A stretch of 34,092 nt of DNA, taken from an uncultured Saprospiraceae bacterium. Lineage in GTDB: Bacteria; Bacteroidota; Bacteroidia; Chitinophagales; Saprospiraceae. Below are positions 17,005-26,536 of the stretch, in pieces; the first letter of the stretch is position 1, and each line of letters begins with the position of its first letter. The translations under genes were made by a program, and so were the position numbers. The stretch spans positions 1-34,092 of the forward strand of contig CALFUQ010000065.1 of assembly GCA_937929885.1 (NCBI GenBank), read 5' to 3'. Under the pieces are notes generated by a model, which was given only the letters and a program-made list of their open reading frames with translations, was not told the origin of the DNA and made no database searches.

Positions 17005-19602
17005 ATGCAGTTCAATAAGGCATTCTTGATTATAATTTTTTCATCCTTGTTTTTTGTCTCAGAGCAGTATGCTCAAGACAGGAATTACATAGACTATGGC
17101 ATAGAGGTCAAATCATATGAGCTCGGAGGAATAGAGATAGAAGGAGGAGGACAACGAGATGCCAATGCTATAAAATCTGTAGCTGGTCTCAGAGAAGGTA
17201 ACAAAATCGAAATCCCAGGAACTGATATTTCGAAAGGTGTGAAAGCGCTCTATCGTCTTGGTATCTTTTCTAACATAGAAGTGATACAGGACAGAGTGGA
17301 AGAAGACGTTTTATTCCTCAAAATAATTCTCACAGAACGCCCTACCCTTTCTAGGTTAAAATTTAGTGGTATCAAGAAATCTCACGAAGATGACCTTACT
17401 GAGATTGTACAAGATATTGTTACTCGAGGAAAAATAATATCAGATAATGACAAAGAGCTTGCTATCAAAAAGCTCAAACAATTTTACATCGATAGAGGAA
17501 ACTTGGATGCTACTGTAACGCTAGCAGAGGAGAAAGATACCGTAAGAGCAAACTCTATTGTACTAGCGTTCGATGTAGATCCACGCGAAAGAGTAAAAAT
17601 ATCTGACATCACGTTCACTGGAAACGATAACCTAAAAGATAAAAAGGTTAGAAAACTGATTAAGGAGACAAAGAGAAAAGGAACATTCTTTCGTAAGTCA
17701 AAATTTATAAAAGAAAACTTTGAAGAAGATAAAAAGAAACTAATCGCTCACTATAACAAGAATGGCTTTAGGGATGTAAAAATTACGAATGACAGTATCT
17801 GGCGTGATGCAGAAGGTTTAGTGAGAATCCATTTTGATATTGATGAAGGTGATAGATATTACTTTAGAAACATAACATGGAAAGGAAACTCTATCTACAC
17901 TGATGAGCAGTTAAGCCTTGTGTTAGGTATCGAACCAGGAGAAATTTATAATGAAGAATTACTGGAGAAGAGAATGAGCTTTAGTCTTGATGGTAGAGAT
18001 ATCAGTTCGCTCTATCTAGATCAAGGATACTTATTCTTTGATGTCAAGCCTACTGAGATATCTGTAGATAGAGATTCGATAGACTTAGAGATGCGTATCA
18101 GTGAAGGACCACAGGCGACGATTGATCGAGTAATCATAAAAGGAAATGACAGAACCAAAGAGCATGTAGTAAGAAGAGAAATTTACACTAGGCCTGGAGA
18201 AAAATTTAGTAGATCAGACATTGTCAGATCTCAAAGACAGATAATTAATCTCGGATACTTTAATCCTGAAACACTAGATATACAGACTCCAGTAAATCAA
18301 GCAAAGGGTACTGTTGATATAGAATACACGGTGGAAGAAACTCCGTCGGATCAGCTAGAGCTTTCTGCAGGATACGGAGGGTTTAATGGTCTGATCGGAA
18401 CTTTAGGGGTGACATTTAATAACTTCTCTATTCAGAATATTGGAAAGAAAGAATCTTGGAGTCCTTTACCTCAAGGTGATGGGCAAAAATTTTCTGTTAG
18501 GTTACAATCTAACAGTAGATTTTTTAGATCCTATAATGCTTCCTTTACAGAGCCATGGTTAGGTGGTAAGAAGGCTAATTCTTTTACGATTGGAATGGCG
18601 CATACTACTTACGACCAGTCATCATTTAATCAAGGACTCCTTAAGATTACTAGAGGGTTTATTGGTTTGGGTACACAGTTAAGATGGCCTGATGATTTCT
18701 TTGTATCAAATACAATTCTAAATCTAGAGAATATCTTCTTAGATAAATTCCGAACTAGATTCCCAGTAAACTCTGGTTCGTTTAAAAATTTCAACATAAG
18801 ACAAACTATCTCTCGTAGTAGTGTCAATGAACCCATTTTCCCTAAGAGAGGTTCGAAGGTTTCACTTTCTCTACAGTTGACTCCACCGTACTCCTTGTTT
18901 AGAGGCACGGACTACTGGCCGATGACAGATGCCGAAAAAGAAACTGCAATATTTGAAGAAAATCTTACTAGAGGATCGGAAAATGCTTTATCAGAATTCG
19001 AAGAGGTTGCACTTATAAATGAAAGAGAAACAGCAAGAAAATTTGACTACTTAGAATATCACAAGTGGAGATTTGACGCAGAATGGTATTTCCCTGTATT
19101 AGGAAATTTAGTCATGATGACTTCTATTAAAATGGGATACCTAGGATCGTATAATAAAGAGATAGGCAGTGTACCTTTTGAGCGATATGAGTTTGGAGGT
19201 GATGGATTATCAAATCAAAATAGTGGAATCACAGGTACAGATATCATCTCCGCTCGTGGCTATGAGACAACTGACTTTCCTGCTAACCTAACAGATGATC
19301 GTACCAGTACAGATGGAGGTACTGTATTTAACAAGTACACAGTAGAGTTAAGATATCCATTGAGTACTAATCCAAATAGTACAATCTATGTGCATTCCTT
19401 CTTACAGGCAGGTAATGTTTGGGATGATTTTGGACAGTTTAATCCTTTTGAGCTACAACGATCAGCAGGGGCAGGATTGAGAGTATTCCTCCCAATGTTT
19501 GGACTCTTAGGCTTTGATTATGGATTTGGTATAGATAAGATAGTAGGTGAGAATAATGGATATGGTAAATTTAGTATCGTTCTAGGCTTTGAGCCAGACT
19601 AA
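17005..19602 (+). CDS. bamA: Outer membrane protein assembly factor BamA
   Basis: Signal peptide, five POTRA-like units, C-terminal surface-antigen barrel; located between uppS and skp/ompH. Confidence 0.93.
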   Translation: MQFNKAFLIIIFSSLFFVSEQYAQDRNYIDYGIEVKSYELGGIEIEGGGQRDANAIKSVAGLREGNKIEIPGTDISKGVKALYRLGIFSNIEVIQDRVEEDVLFLKIILTERPTLSRLKFSGIKKSHEDDLTEIVQDIVTRGKIISDNDKELAIKKLKQFYIDRGNLDATVTLAEEKDTVRANSIVLAFDVDPRERVKISDITFTGNDNLKDKKVRKLIKETKRKGTFFRKSKFIKENFEEDKKKLIAHYNKNGFRDVKITNDSIWRDAEGLVRIHFDIDEGDRYYFRNITWKGNSIYTDEQLSLVLGIEPGEIYNEELLEKRMSFSLDGRDISSLYLDQGYLFFDVKPTEISVDRDSIDLEMRISEGPQATIDRVIIKGNDRTKEHVVRREIYTRPGEKFSRSDIVRSQRQIINLGYFNPETLDIQTPVNQAKGTVDIEYTVEETPSDQLELSAGYGGFNGLIGTLGVTFNNFSIQNIGKKESWSPLPQGDGQKFSVRLQSNSRFFRSYNASFTEPWLGGKKANSFTIGMAHTTYDQSSFNQGLLKITRGFIGLGTQLRWPDDFFVSNTILNLENIFLDKFRTRFPVNSGSFKNFNIRQTISRSSVNEPIFPKRGSKVSLSLQLTPPYSLFRGTDYWPMTDAEKETAIFEENLTRGSENALSEFEEVALINERETARKFDYLEYHKWRFDAEWYFPVLGNLVMMTSIKMGYLGSYNKEIGSVPFERYEFGGDGLSNQNSGITGTDIISARGYETTDFPANLTDDRTSTDGGTVFNKYTVELRYPLSTNPNSTIYVHSFLQAGNVWDDFGQFNPFELQRSAGAGLRVFLPMFGLLGFDYGFGIDKIVGENNGYGKFSIVLGFEPD

Positions 19603-19654
19603 TATATCTTTCTTAATCTTACGTTAAAATAACTCAAAAATATTCTAAAGCTGA

Positions 19655-19662
19655 TACATTTG
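19655..19662 (+). promoter_or_regulatory. Putative -7 element TACATTTG for skp/ompH
   Basis: Exact TAnnTTTG match 25 nt before the ATG at 19687; contains the ORF-track TTG start. Confidence 0.5.
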
Positions 19663-19686
19663 CGTCTCATTAGTAAAAACAGCATA

Positions 19687-20199
19687 ATGATAAATTCGAT
19701 TACAAAATTCTTATTTATAGCAGCATTTTTGACTGCAAGTACTTCTATGTTTGCTCAGAAGTACGGATACATTAACTCAGCAGAATTATTGGTAGGCTTA
19801 TCAGAAGTTAAGGCAGCTGATACTTCATTAGAGACTTACCAAAAGCAACTCCTAACTAAGGGTGAGCAAATGGTACAGACTTTCCAAAAGAAATATGAAA
19901 GTGTTGCAGCAGAAGTACAGCAAGGCACATTATCTCAAATCCAAATACAACAAAAAGAAGCTGAATTACAAACTGAGCAGCAGACAATCCAAAAGTATGA
20001 AGTAGAGGTACAGCAAAAGCTAGCTACTAAGCGAGAAGAGCTTTATAAGCCAATACTTGACAAAGTAAAAGATGTAATCATTGCCCATGGTAAAGCTGAA
20101 GGGTACACAATGATATTTGATACGAGTACTGGTGGCTTACTCCATGCATCAGATAGCGATAACCTTATGTCAGTAATAAAAGGAAAGCTAGGTCAATAA
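19687..20199 (+). CDS. OmpH/Skp family periplasmic chaperone (ATG at 19687)
   Basis: Signal peptide MINSITKFLFIAAFLTASTSMFAQ, KYGYINSAELL, coiled-coil, C-terminal YTMIFDTSTGGLLHASDSDNLM. Confidence 0.9.
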   Translation: MINSITKFLFIAAFLTASTSMFAQKYGYINSAELLVGLSEVKAADTSLETYQKQLLTKGEQMVQTFQKKYESVAAEVQQGTLSQIQIQQKEAELQTEQQTIQKYEVEVQQKLATKREELYKPILDKVKDVIIAHGKAEGYTMIFDTSTGGLLHASDSDNLMSVIKGKLGQ

Positions 20200-20203
20200 G
20201 ACT

Positions 20204-21274
20204 TTAAGACTTAATAAAATCTAAAATAATGTTACGGTCAACTGCTCCATGTAGTTGGCCGTTTTTTGTTACTGCTATTACACTAAGTCCTTCCGCTTGC
20301 ATTAGTTCTTTAGCAGATTCTACTGATTGATTTTCATCTACATATCTAATTTTAGGAGAGGCTAGCTGGCCAACCTGCATATCATCAGATAGATTCTCTT
20401 GGGCATCTTCTATAAAGTGAATTGGTAATGAGCCAATAGGATAGCCAGATTCATTAACTACAATATGGCTCTTCAATGGCCCATCTGCAGGTACATCTAC
20501 AATCAAGCTATCCGTCTTTAATGGTTGGAAATTTGTAACTGCTAATTCTCCGATGGTCGTAGCTTTTAATTTATCTAACAACTTAATCTGCTTGTACTCT
20601 GCATGTGCCATTAAAAAAATAAACACTCCAATAAATCCTAAAATCAAATGTTGATTTAAAAAAGCTGCTATTACAAACCCGACTGCTAACATCTTTCCTA
20701 TAGATGAAGCAATCAAAGTTGCTTTTACTCTTGTCATCTTTAGCGCCAGTAATGATCTTAAAACTCGCCCCCCATCCATGGGAAAAGCAGGGATTAAATT
20801 AAAAACAAACAGTGCAACATTGGTCAGAAAAACCATCTTAAGAAATTCTGAGAAAACATGTATCTGGCTAAAATTTTCAGAAATATCTAGTGGATTCTGA
20901 GTAAGGCCAAAGACGATAACTAACCCAAGCACAGTTGCGATGACTACATTGACCAGTGGACCAGCAATAGCAATGAAAAATTCCTGTAGCGGCTTATCAG
21001 GCAAACTCTTAAGTCTTGCCAAGCCACCTATCGGAGAGATGATAATATCTAAAGTTTCTACTTTATACTTCTTTGCAGCTAGGGCGTGTCCATATTCGTG
21101 TAAAATTACACAGAAGAATAAAACCAAGATATAAATGGCAAACCATACCATACGCTCAGCATTAAGGCCTATCGCTTGCCCTAAGAATAGGACATAGAAT
21201 AACATAAACCCAAAGCTCCAGTGAACCTTGACTGGGATCCCTGCGAATACTCCTATCTGAAATGATCTACCCAA
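20204..21274 (-). CDS. Site-2 protease (M50) family metalloprotease with C-terminal CBS domains
   Basis: HEYGHALAAKKY zinc motif, NLIPAFPMDGGRVLRSLLAL, C-terminal CBS-like segment. Confidence 0.92.
   Translation of the reverse strand: MGRSFQIGVFAGIPVKVHWSFGFMLFYVLFLGQAIGLNAERMVWFAIYILVLFFCVILHEYGHALAAKKYKVETLDIIISPIGGLARLKSLPDKPLQEFFIAIAGPLVNVVIATVLGLVIVFGLTQNPLDISENFSQIHVFSEFLKMVFLTNVALFVFNLIPAFPMDGGRVLRSLLALKMTRVKATLIASSIGKMLAVGFVIAAFLNQHLILGFIGVFIFLMAHAEYKQIKLLDKLKATTIGELAVTNFQPLKTDSLIVDVPADGPLKSHIVVNESGYPIGSLPIHFIEDAQENLSDDMQVGQLASPKIRYVDENQSVESAKELMQAEGLSVIAVTKNGQLHGAVDRNIILDFIKS
20234..20267 (+). terminator. Intrinsic terminator for the bamA/skp transcript, inside the S2P gene on the opposite strand
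   Basis: ACGGTCAACT (20234-20243), 9-nt loop, AGTTGGCCGT (20253-20262; one G-U pair), followed by a T-run. Confidence 0.75.
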
Positions 21275-21294
21275 ATGTTATTTAAAGCTTTACC

Positions 21295-22443
21295 CTAAAG
21301 TAAGTCTTTTTGAATCTGTCTTGCTAGTACTAACTTTTGAATTTCTGAGGTGCCTTCATAGATCTGAGTGATCTTTGCATCTCTCATCAGTCGCTCGACA
21401 TGATACTCTTTTACAAATCCATACCCTCCATGAACCTGCACTGCCTCTACAGTTTGACGCATAGCCACATCTGAGGCATATAGTTTTGCCATACTACCTG
21501 CTGTCACATAATCTAGCCCTTGATCTTTACACCATGCTGATTTATATACTAAGTTTCTTGCAGCTTCTATCTCGGTTGCCATTACAGCTAACTTAAATCC
21601 AACTGCCTGATGCTGATTAATTTTTTTGCCGAATGCTTCTCTTTCGTCTGCATATGCTTTTGCTAGTTCATACCCACCTGCCGCTATCCCTAATGCTTGA
21701 GCCGCTATTCCTATCCTACCACCACCAAGGGTCTTCATGGCAAACTTAAATCCGAACCCATCTTCCCCTATTCTATTTTCTTTGGGTACCTTGACATCAG
21801 TATACATGATAGTATGCGTATCAGATGATCTGATCCCTAGCTTGTCTTCTTTAGCTCCTATGCTTACTCCATCCCATGCAGTCTCTACGATAAACACATT
21901 GATCCCCTTATGCCCCTTCTCAGCATCTGTCTGTGCAACTACCAGATGGATCTTAGATGTCCCACCACTAGTGATCCAGTTTTTAGTGCCATTTAATAGA
22001 TAGTGATCTCCTTTGTCAATTGCAGTCGTACGTTGGCTAGTAGCATCGCTACCTGCTTCTGGTTCTGACAAGCAAAAAGCTCCGATCGTCTCACCAGTAA
22101 CTATTTTGGGAATATATTTTTTCTTTTGTTCCTCATTAGCAAAAGTCTCAAGACCCCATAAAACCAGAGAATTGTTAACCGACATGATTACCGAACAAGA
22201 ATTATCAATCTTAGATATCTCCTCCATAGCTAGCACGTATGACAAGGTATCCATTCCCCCGCCACCATATTCTGGTGATGTCATCATACCCAAAAATCCT
22301 AGCTCTCCCATCTGCTTTACTTCTTCAGTAGGATACTTCATTTTAGAGTCTCGATCTATAACACCAGGCTTCAATACATTTTGGGCAAATTCTCTTGCTG
22401 CTTCCTTGACTGCTAGTTGCTCTTCTGATAATTCAAAATTCAT
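21295..22443 (-). CDS. Acyl-CoA dehydrogenase
   Basis: GAFCLSEPEAGSDATSQRTTA, NGTKNWITSGG, VHGGYGFVKEYHVERLMRDAKITQIYEGTSEIQKLVLAR. Confidence 0.95.
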   Translation of the reverse strand: MNFELSEEQLAVKEAAREFAQNVLKPGVIDRDSKMKYPTEEVKQMGELGFLGMMTSPEYGGGGMDTLSYVLAMEEISKIDNSCSVIMSVNNSLVLWGLETFANEEQKKKYIPKIVTGETIGAFCLSEPEAGSDATSQRTTAIDKGDHYLLNGTKNWITSGGTSKIHLVVAQTDAEKGHKGINVFIVETAWDGVSIGAKEDKLGIRSSDTHTIMYTDVKVPKENRIGEDGFGFKFAMKTLGGGRIGIAAQALGIAAGGYELAKAYADEREAFGKKINQHQAVGFKLAVMATEIEAARNLVYKSAWCKDQGLDYVTAGSMAKLYASDVAMRQTVEAVQVHGGYGFVKEYHVERLMRDAKITQIYEGTSEIQKLVLARQIQKDLL

Positions 22444-22464
22444 ACTATGGGTAATTTAGACTTA

Positions 22465-22472
22465 CAAAGTTA
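22465..22472 (-). promoter_or_regulatory. Putative promoter TAACTTTG with ATTG 21 nt upstream (22494-22497) for the acyl-CoA dehydrogenase gene
   Basis: Complement of CAAAGTTA matches TAnnTTTG, 21 nt from the ATG. Confidence 0.5.
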
Positions 22473-22519
22473 ATAGGAGTAAGTAGGGAGTTTCAATAAT
22501 TAAAAATGATTGGTATCAA

Positions 22520-24319
22520 TTAAATATCATCACCACGGAGCAATCGATATCTTTTACGAGCTTGAATGGCAAGTGTACTATTAGAATACTCTACAAACAA
22601 CTTTTCGTATAATTCTGATGCTCGCTGAGGTTCGTCTAGTTGCTCTTCATAAATTCTAGCAAGTTCATAGATCGAGTTGTCACATCGTATCTCCTCTGGA
22701 TGATTAGCAATTACTTTTTCATACAAAGGTATAGCACTTACATAGTCTCTTTGCTTGACATAAATCTTTGCCTTTGCATAAAGGATATCATCTAGCAAGG
22801 TATGATCAGGATATGTTTTAGTAATATCATCTAACATCACAAATGCTTCGTCATACTTATTCTGAAAACTAAGTAACTCAGACTGTGCATACATCTTTAG
22901 TGGCACATCCGTAGTATCGAGGCCCATATTATCCATGATAAAAACAGATAAATCTATGGCATCATTAGAGATAAGTTTAGAGGTAGATGATTTAAGAATA
23001 TCAAATTGGGATTGAGCCCACTCAAAATCTCCGATGTAATATGACAACTTAGCATTTTTAAATCTTGCCATCTCTCCTAAGTAGGCTTCCCTAAACGTCT
23101 TATCTACCTGAGAGTAAAGTAGCGTAGCCTCCCACACATCTCCATCGATTACGTATAGATCTGCAAGACTTATCTTGCCCCTAGCTGCTATGGTTTTATT
23201 GACACCAGGCAGTGTGATCATCTCATTTAATAATTCGATTGCGCCATCAACATTGTCTAGGTAGTATGCTTCTAGATTAGCCAACTCTGATATCACATAG
23301 GCAGATTGATTATTCTTTCCTATTTCAGAAATAAAGGATTTATAATTTTCTCTGAGCTCAACTAACTCCTCCCTTGATAAACCTTTATTGGTAAGAATTC
23401 TTTTTTTCATCACCGAGAGGAGTTCCGTCCTAGAACTCATGTAGTATGTAGAGTTAGTCCCTTTATCTTGGATGATATAATTGTAAGCAGCAATAGACGT
23501 CTCAAAATCAAAATCATTAGCTGCAATCTGTGCTAAATCATAAATTCTAAACCCGTTCTCTCCTAGTCGCTTGTCGAGTGCTTTAGATTGTCTTAGAGCT
23601 TTGCTATAATCTTTGTCTTGTATGAATACCCACTCGAGCATTTCTGGGTAATCTATGTTATCTGGCTCTTCTTGTATCCGCTCATAAAGTTGAGCTTTGA
23701 GTTCTGCAAAGTCTTCTTTCTGCAGTGTCTGCATAAAGTAGGTCTTTAAAGAATTGACTCGCGATGGATTACTCTTAATGCTGATCAGATAATACTTGAT
23801 CATATTATTGACATCTCCTTTACGCTTATAGATATCAGCTAAGCTATATGCGAAGGTGCCTTGATTTTCTAATAAAGATTCCCCGAGGTGGAAGGTCTTA
23901 AGCGCAAGATCGTACTTAGCTAATCTTGTAAATGCGTTGCCAAGATTACTTACGACAACTTTATCGGGCCTTAAGTTTTTAATGGCTTTGGCGTATTGGG
24001 CATCTGCTTGAACTTGGTCACCTAGTCTTTCGTAGATATTGCCATAGGTGACGTAGAGTTGTACATTTTGAGGAAATCGCTTTATCTGCTTTTTGATTAC
24101 CTCTTCACTCTGCTCATACTCTTCTAGTGCTAATAATGACTCTACATATCTATTAAAATAAAAGTCATTGTAATTAGTCTTCTCTGATAGCATCTTATAC
24201 ATCTGAGCAGATTTCTCGTATTCTCCAGTACGGTAGTATTCATTAGCGAGCTTAGAGTCTTGACCGACTAGTAAGCTTACTTGAACTAATAAAAACACCG
24301 AGAATATAAATCTGAACAT
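22520..24319 (-). CDS. Secreted tetratricopeptide-repeat protein
   Basis: Signal peptide plus many TPR-like helices (EYYRTGEYEKSAQMYKMLSE, YVTYGNIYERLGDQVQADAQYAKAI). Confidence 0.85.
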   Translation of the reverse strand: MFRFIFSVFLLVQVSLLVGQDSKLANEYYRTGEYEKSAQMYKMLSEKTNYNDFYFNRYVESLLALEEYEQSEEVIKKQIKRFPQNVQLYVTYGNIYERLGDQVQADAQYAKAIKNLRPDKVVVSNLGNAFTRLAKYDLALKTFHLGESLLENQGTFAYSLADIYKRKGDVNNMIKYYLISIKSNPSRVNSLKTYFMQTLQKEDFAELKAQLYERIQEEPDNIDYPEMLEWVFIQDKDYSKALRQSKALDKRLGENGFRIYDLAQIAANDFDFETSIAAYNYIIQDKGTNSTYYMSSRTELLSVMKKRILTNKGLSREELVELRENYKSFISEIGKNNQSAYVISELANLEAYYLDNVDGAIELLNEMITLPGVNKTIAARGKISLADLYVIDGDVWEATLLYSQVDKTFREAYLGEMARFKNAKLSYYIGDFEWAQSQFDILKSSTSKLISNDAIDLSVFIMDNMGLDTTDVPLKMYAQSELLSFQNKYDEAFVMLDDITKTYPDHTLLDDILYAKAKIYVKQRDYVSAIPLYEKVIANHPEEIRCDNSIYELARIYEEQLDEPQRASELYEKLFVEYSNSTLAIQARKRYRLLRGDDI

Positions 24320-24387
24320 CTGTAGTCTACTTATGTATGTCCTTATAACGGAAATATAGAAATAAGAGTTGCATTTCTAAAAACAAA

Positions 24388-24416
24388 AAAGGCTGCTCAA
24401 AATGTGAGCAGCCTTT
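24388..24416 (-). terminator. Intrinsic terminator downstream of the tonB paralog
   Basis: Perfect 12-bp stem AAAGGCTGCTCA/TGAGCAGCCTTT with 5-nt loop; minus-strand T-tract. Confidence 0.85.
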
Positions 24417-24448
24417 CAAATCTTAATTTTATTTTCTTTATCGAAGTG

Positions 24449-25375
24449 TTATCCTTCTAACTTAAATCTAACTGGTAAGGTGTAAAGTACCTTTACATTT
24501 CTACCTCTCTGCTTTCCAGGAGTCCACTTCTGCGGTAGATTGTTCATGTCTTTTACCACTTTTAGAGCAGCAGCTCCACAACCAGCACCGATATCTCTTA
24601 CAAGATTTGCTTCGGTAACAGATCCGTTTTTATCTACTACGAACTGTATTACACATGACCCCTCCACACCATTTTCTCTGGCGATTGCAGGATAGTTTAG
24701 ATTTTTATAGATGTACTGAAGCATTTTCTTTTTAGCACATTCCTCTTTAGCCTTGTTATCACCTGCTTCATTTTCACAACCAGGGAATCTTGGCATCTGC
24801 TCCACTACTTTGAATATCTCTTCTACTTCTGGCTCTGGTGGTGGTGGTGGTGGAGGCGGTGGTGGCGGTGCTTCTTCTTCTACCGCTACAGGTGCGTCTT
24901 CTACGACTGTCTCTTCCTCTACATCTTGATCTACGAACTCAGGCTCTTCTTCTTCTATAATTTCTTCCTCTGGCACTTCCTCTATCACTGGTGGAGGTGG
25001 TGGAGGCGGTGGAGGAGGTGGCTCTGCAGTTCTTGGAGGCTCAATCTCGATTTCCTCATCAAGCTCCAATGCATCATCTGGTATAAATATGTCATCCTCA
25101 TAAGTCGTCCAACTAAAACCGAGAAGCACTAACGCAAGCGCAGCTGCTAAACCAAATCTTAGAAAAGAACCACTCATACCGAATGCATTTACATCAGGAT
25201 ACTTGTTACGAGCTTTAAGAACAGATCCCCATTCCTTGTCTCGATACTTTTCTGTGAGATCACTACTCCCACTACTCTTAAATTGATTTCTCAAAAAGAG
25301 AATAATGCCTATCACAAGTAATACTAGCACGAGTGCTAGGATTGCTGTCATCTGCCCATTAAATTCTATATCCAT
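24449..25375 (-). CDS. TonB-family energy transducer, two-TM form, copy A (ATG at 25375)
   Basis: TM1, TM2 (LALVLLGFSWTTYED), two poly-Pro tracts, TonB C-terminal domain NYPAIARENGVEGSCVIQFVVDKNGSVTEANLVR. Confidence 0.9.
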   Translation of the reverse strand: MDIEFNGQMTAILALVLVLLVIGIILFLRNQFKSSGSSDLTEKYRDKEWGSVLKARNKYPDVNAFGMSGSFLRFGLAAALALVLLGFSWTTYEDDIFIPDDALELDEEIEIEPPRTAEPPPPPPPPPPPVIEEVPEEEIIEEEEPEFVDQDVEEETVVEDAPVAVEEEAPPPPPPPPPPPEPEVEEIFKVVEQMPRFPGCENEAGDNKAKEECAKKKMLQYIYKNLNYPAIARENGVEGSCVIQFVVDKNGSVTEANLVRDIGAGCGAAALKVVKDMNNLPQKWTPGKQRGRNVKVLYTLPVRFKLEG

Positions 25376-25393
25376 ATTCAAATAATTTTAAAT

Positions 25394-25421
25394 ACCTATT
25401 AAAAATAGGTCATTTAGACCT
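25394..25421 (-). promoter_or_regulatory. Overlapping alternative hairpins in the leader of tonB copy A
   Basis: AGGTC-ATTTA-GACCT (25407-25421) and ACCTATT-AAA-AATAGGT (25394-25410) share AGGT. Confidence 0.5.
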
Positions 25422-25567
25422 TATAATATTAACAATTAAATCTAAAAACTCATAATCACTTTGCCCATTTCCACATTATTCATCCCTATTGTTTAAAACT
25501 TATCTCAAAACCCTCACATGATGGTTTACATCAGCTTTTATTTAATGTGTAAACTACCTAAATAGCT

Positions 25568-26476
25568 CTATTTCAAGAGTTTAAATTTGATTGGTAGTGT
25601 ATACATCACTTTTACATTTCTGCCTCTTTGCTTGCCTGGTGTCCACCTTTGTGGAAGCTCATTCATATCACTGATAACTTTCGCTGCTGCTTCATCACAT
25701 CCTGCACCTACTTTTCTAACCACATTTATATCTTTTACTTTTCCTTCTTTGTCTATTACAAATTGTAAGACTACTGTACCCTCAATCCCATTACTCTGTG
25801 CCATCTGCGGGTAGTCAAGTTTACTGTAGATATACTCCAGCATCTTCTTATCGGCACATGCTCTTTTTTCTTTCTTTGTGCCTGAGATATCCTCACAGCC
25901 TGGAAACCTAGGCATACTATCTGGAATAAAAACTATTTCGTCAATTGGTTCTTCGATAACTGGGGCTGGAATTGGAATTGGTGCAACATCCTTTTCTTCA
26001 GCAATAGGTCCAGGTTCTTCTATTACCTCATCGTCTTCTATATCCTGATCTACAAAGTCTGGTATATCTTCTTCTATGACTTCTTCATCTGGTATCGGCT
26101 CGATTACTGGTGGAGGTGGAGGAGGCGGTGGTGGCGGTGTAAAAGGTAGTGTCCTTGGAATTACCAACAACTCAGTATCATCAATATCAGGAATCTCAAA
26201 ATAACTCACCTCATCATAAGTGGTCCAACTAAAACTTAGTAACACTACTGCCAGAGAACACATAACTCCGATTTTAAAATTAAACCCTATGTTCTTTAGG
26301 ATATCTACGCCTCCATACTTGTTTCTGCTTGCAAGCGAATTGCCTTCTTCTGTAGTATCTAGATTTTCTTTTCGTAAAAGGAAAAGTGCTCTCACAGAGA
26401 TTATAAATGCAATGATACAAATGGAGAGTAAACATATCGAGATCAATACATTTGTCCCACTAAGCTCGATGTCCAT
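25568..26476 (-). CDS. TonB-family energy transducer, two-TM form, copy B (start aligned to MDIELSG, ATG at 26476)
   Basis: Paralog of copy A: VVLLSFSWTTYDE TM2, poly-Pro tract, MPRFPGCED...YPQMAQSNGIEGTVVLQFVIDKEGKVKDINVVRK. Confidence 0.9.
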   Translation of the reverse strand: MDIELSGTNVLISICLLSICIIAFIISVRALFLLRKENLDTTEEGNSLASRNKYGGVDILKNIGFNFKIGVMCSLAVVLLSFSWTTYDEVSYFEIPDIDDTELLVIPRTLPFTPPPPPPPPPPVIEPIPDEEVIEEDIPDFVDQDIEDDEVIEEPGPIAEEKDVAPIPIPAPVIEEPIDEIVFIPDSMPRFPGCEDISGTKKEKRACADKKMLEYIYSKLDYPQMAQSNGIEGTVVLQFVIDKEGKVKDINVVRKVGAGCDEAAAKVISDMNELPQRWTPGKQRGRNVKVMYTLPIKFKLLK

Positions 26477-26536
26477 ACTAAGTTTTGTTTGATTACTACT
26501 ACTTAGATGTGTGGACAAGTTTTTTTGGTGTGTGCC

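Noticed and set aside
21737-22459. Plus-strand ORFs (88 and 148 aa) opposite the acyl-CoA dehydrogenase gene
   Set aside because: The minus-strand frame carries every ACAD signature; the plus ORFs are low-complexity shadows.
24836-25023. CRISPR- or microsatellite-like repeats (GGTGGTGGAGG)
   Set aside because: These are proline codons on the minus strand in two TonB linkers; no spacers or regular repeat-spacer pattern.
24926-25132. Plus-strand ORF rich in Trp/Arg (WRRWRRW), antimicrobial-peptide-like
   Set aside because: It is the antisense reading of the poly-Pro/Glu linker of the TonB gene; composition explained by GGTGG repeats, no start context of its own.
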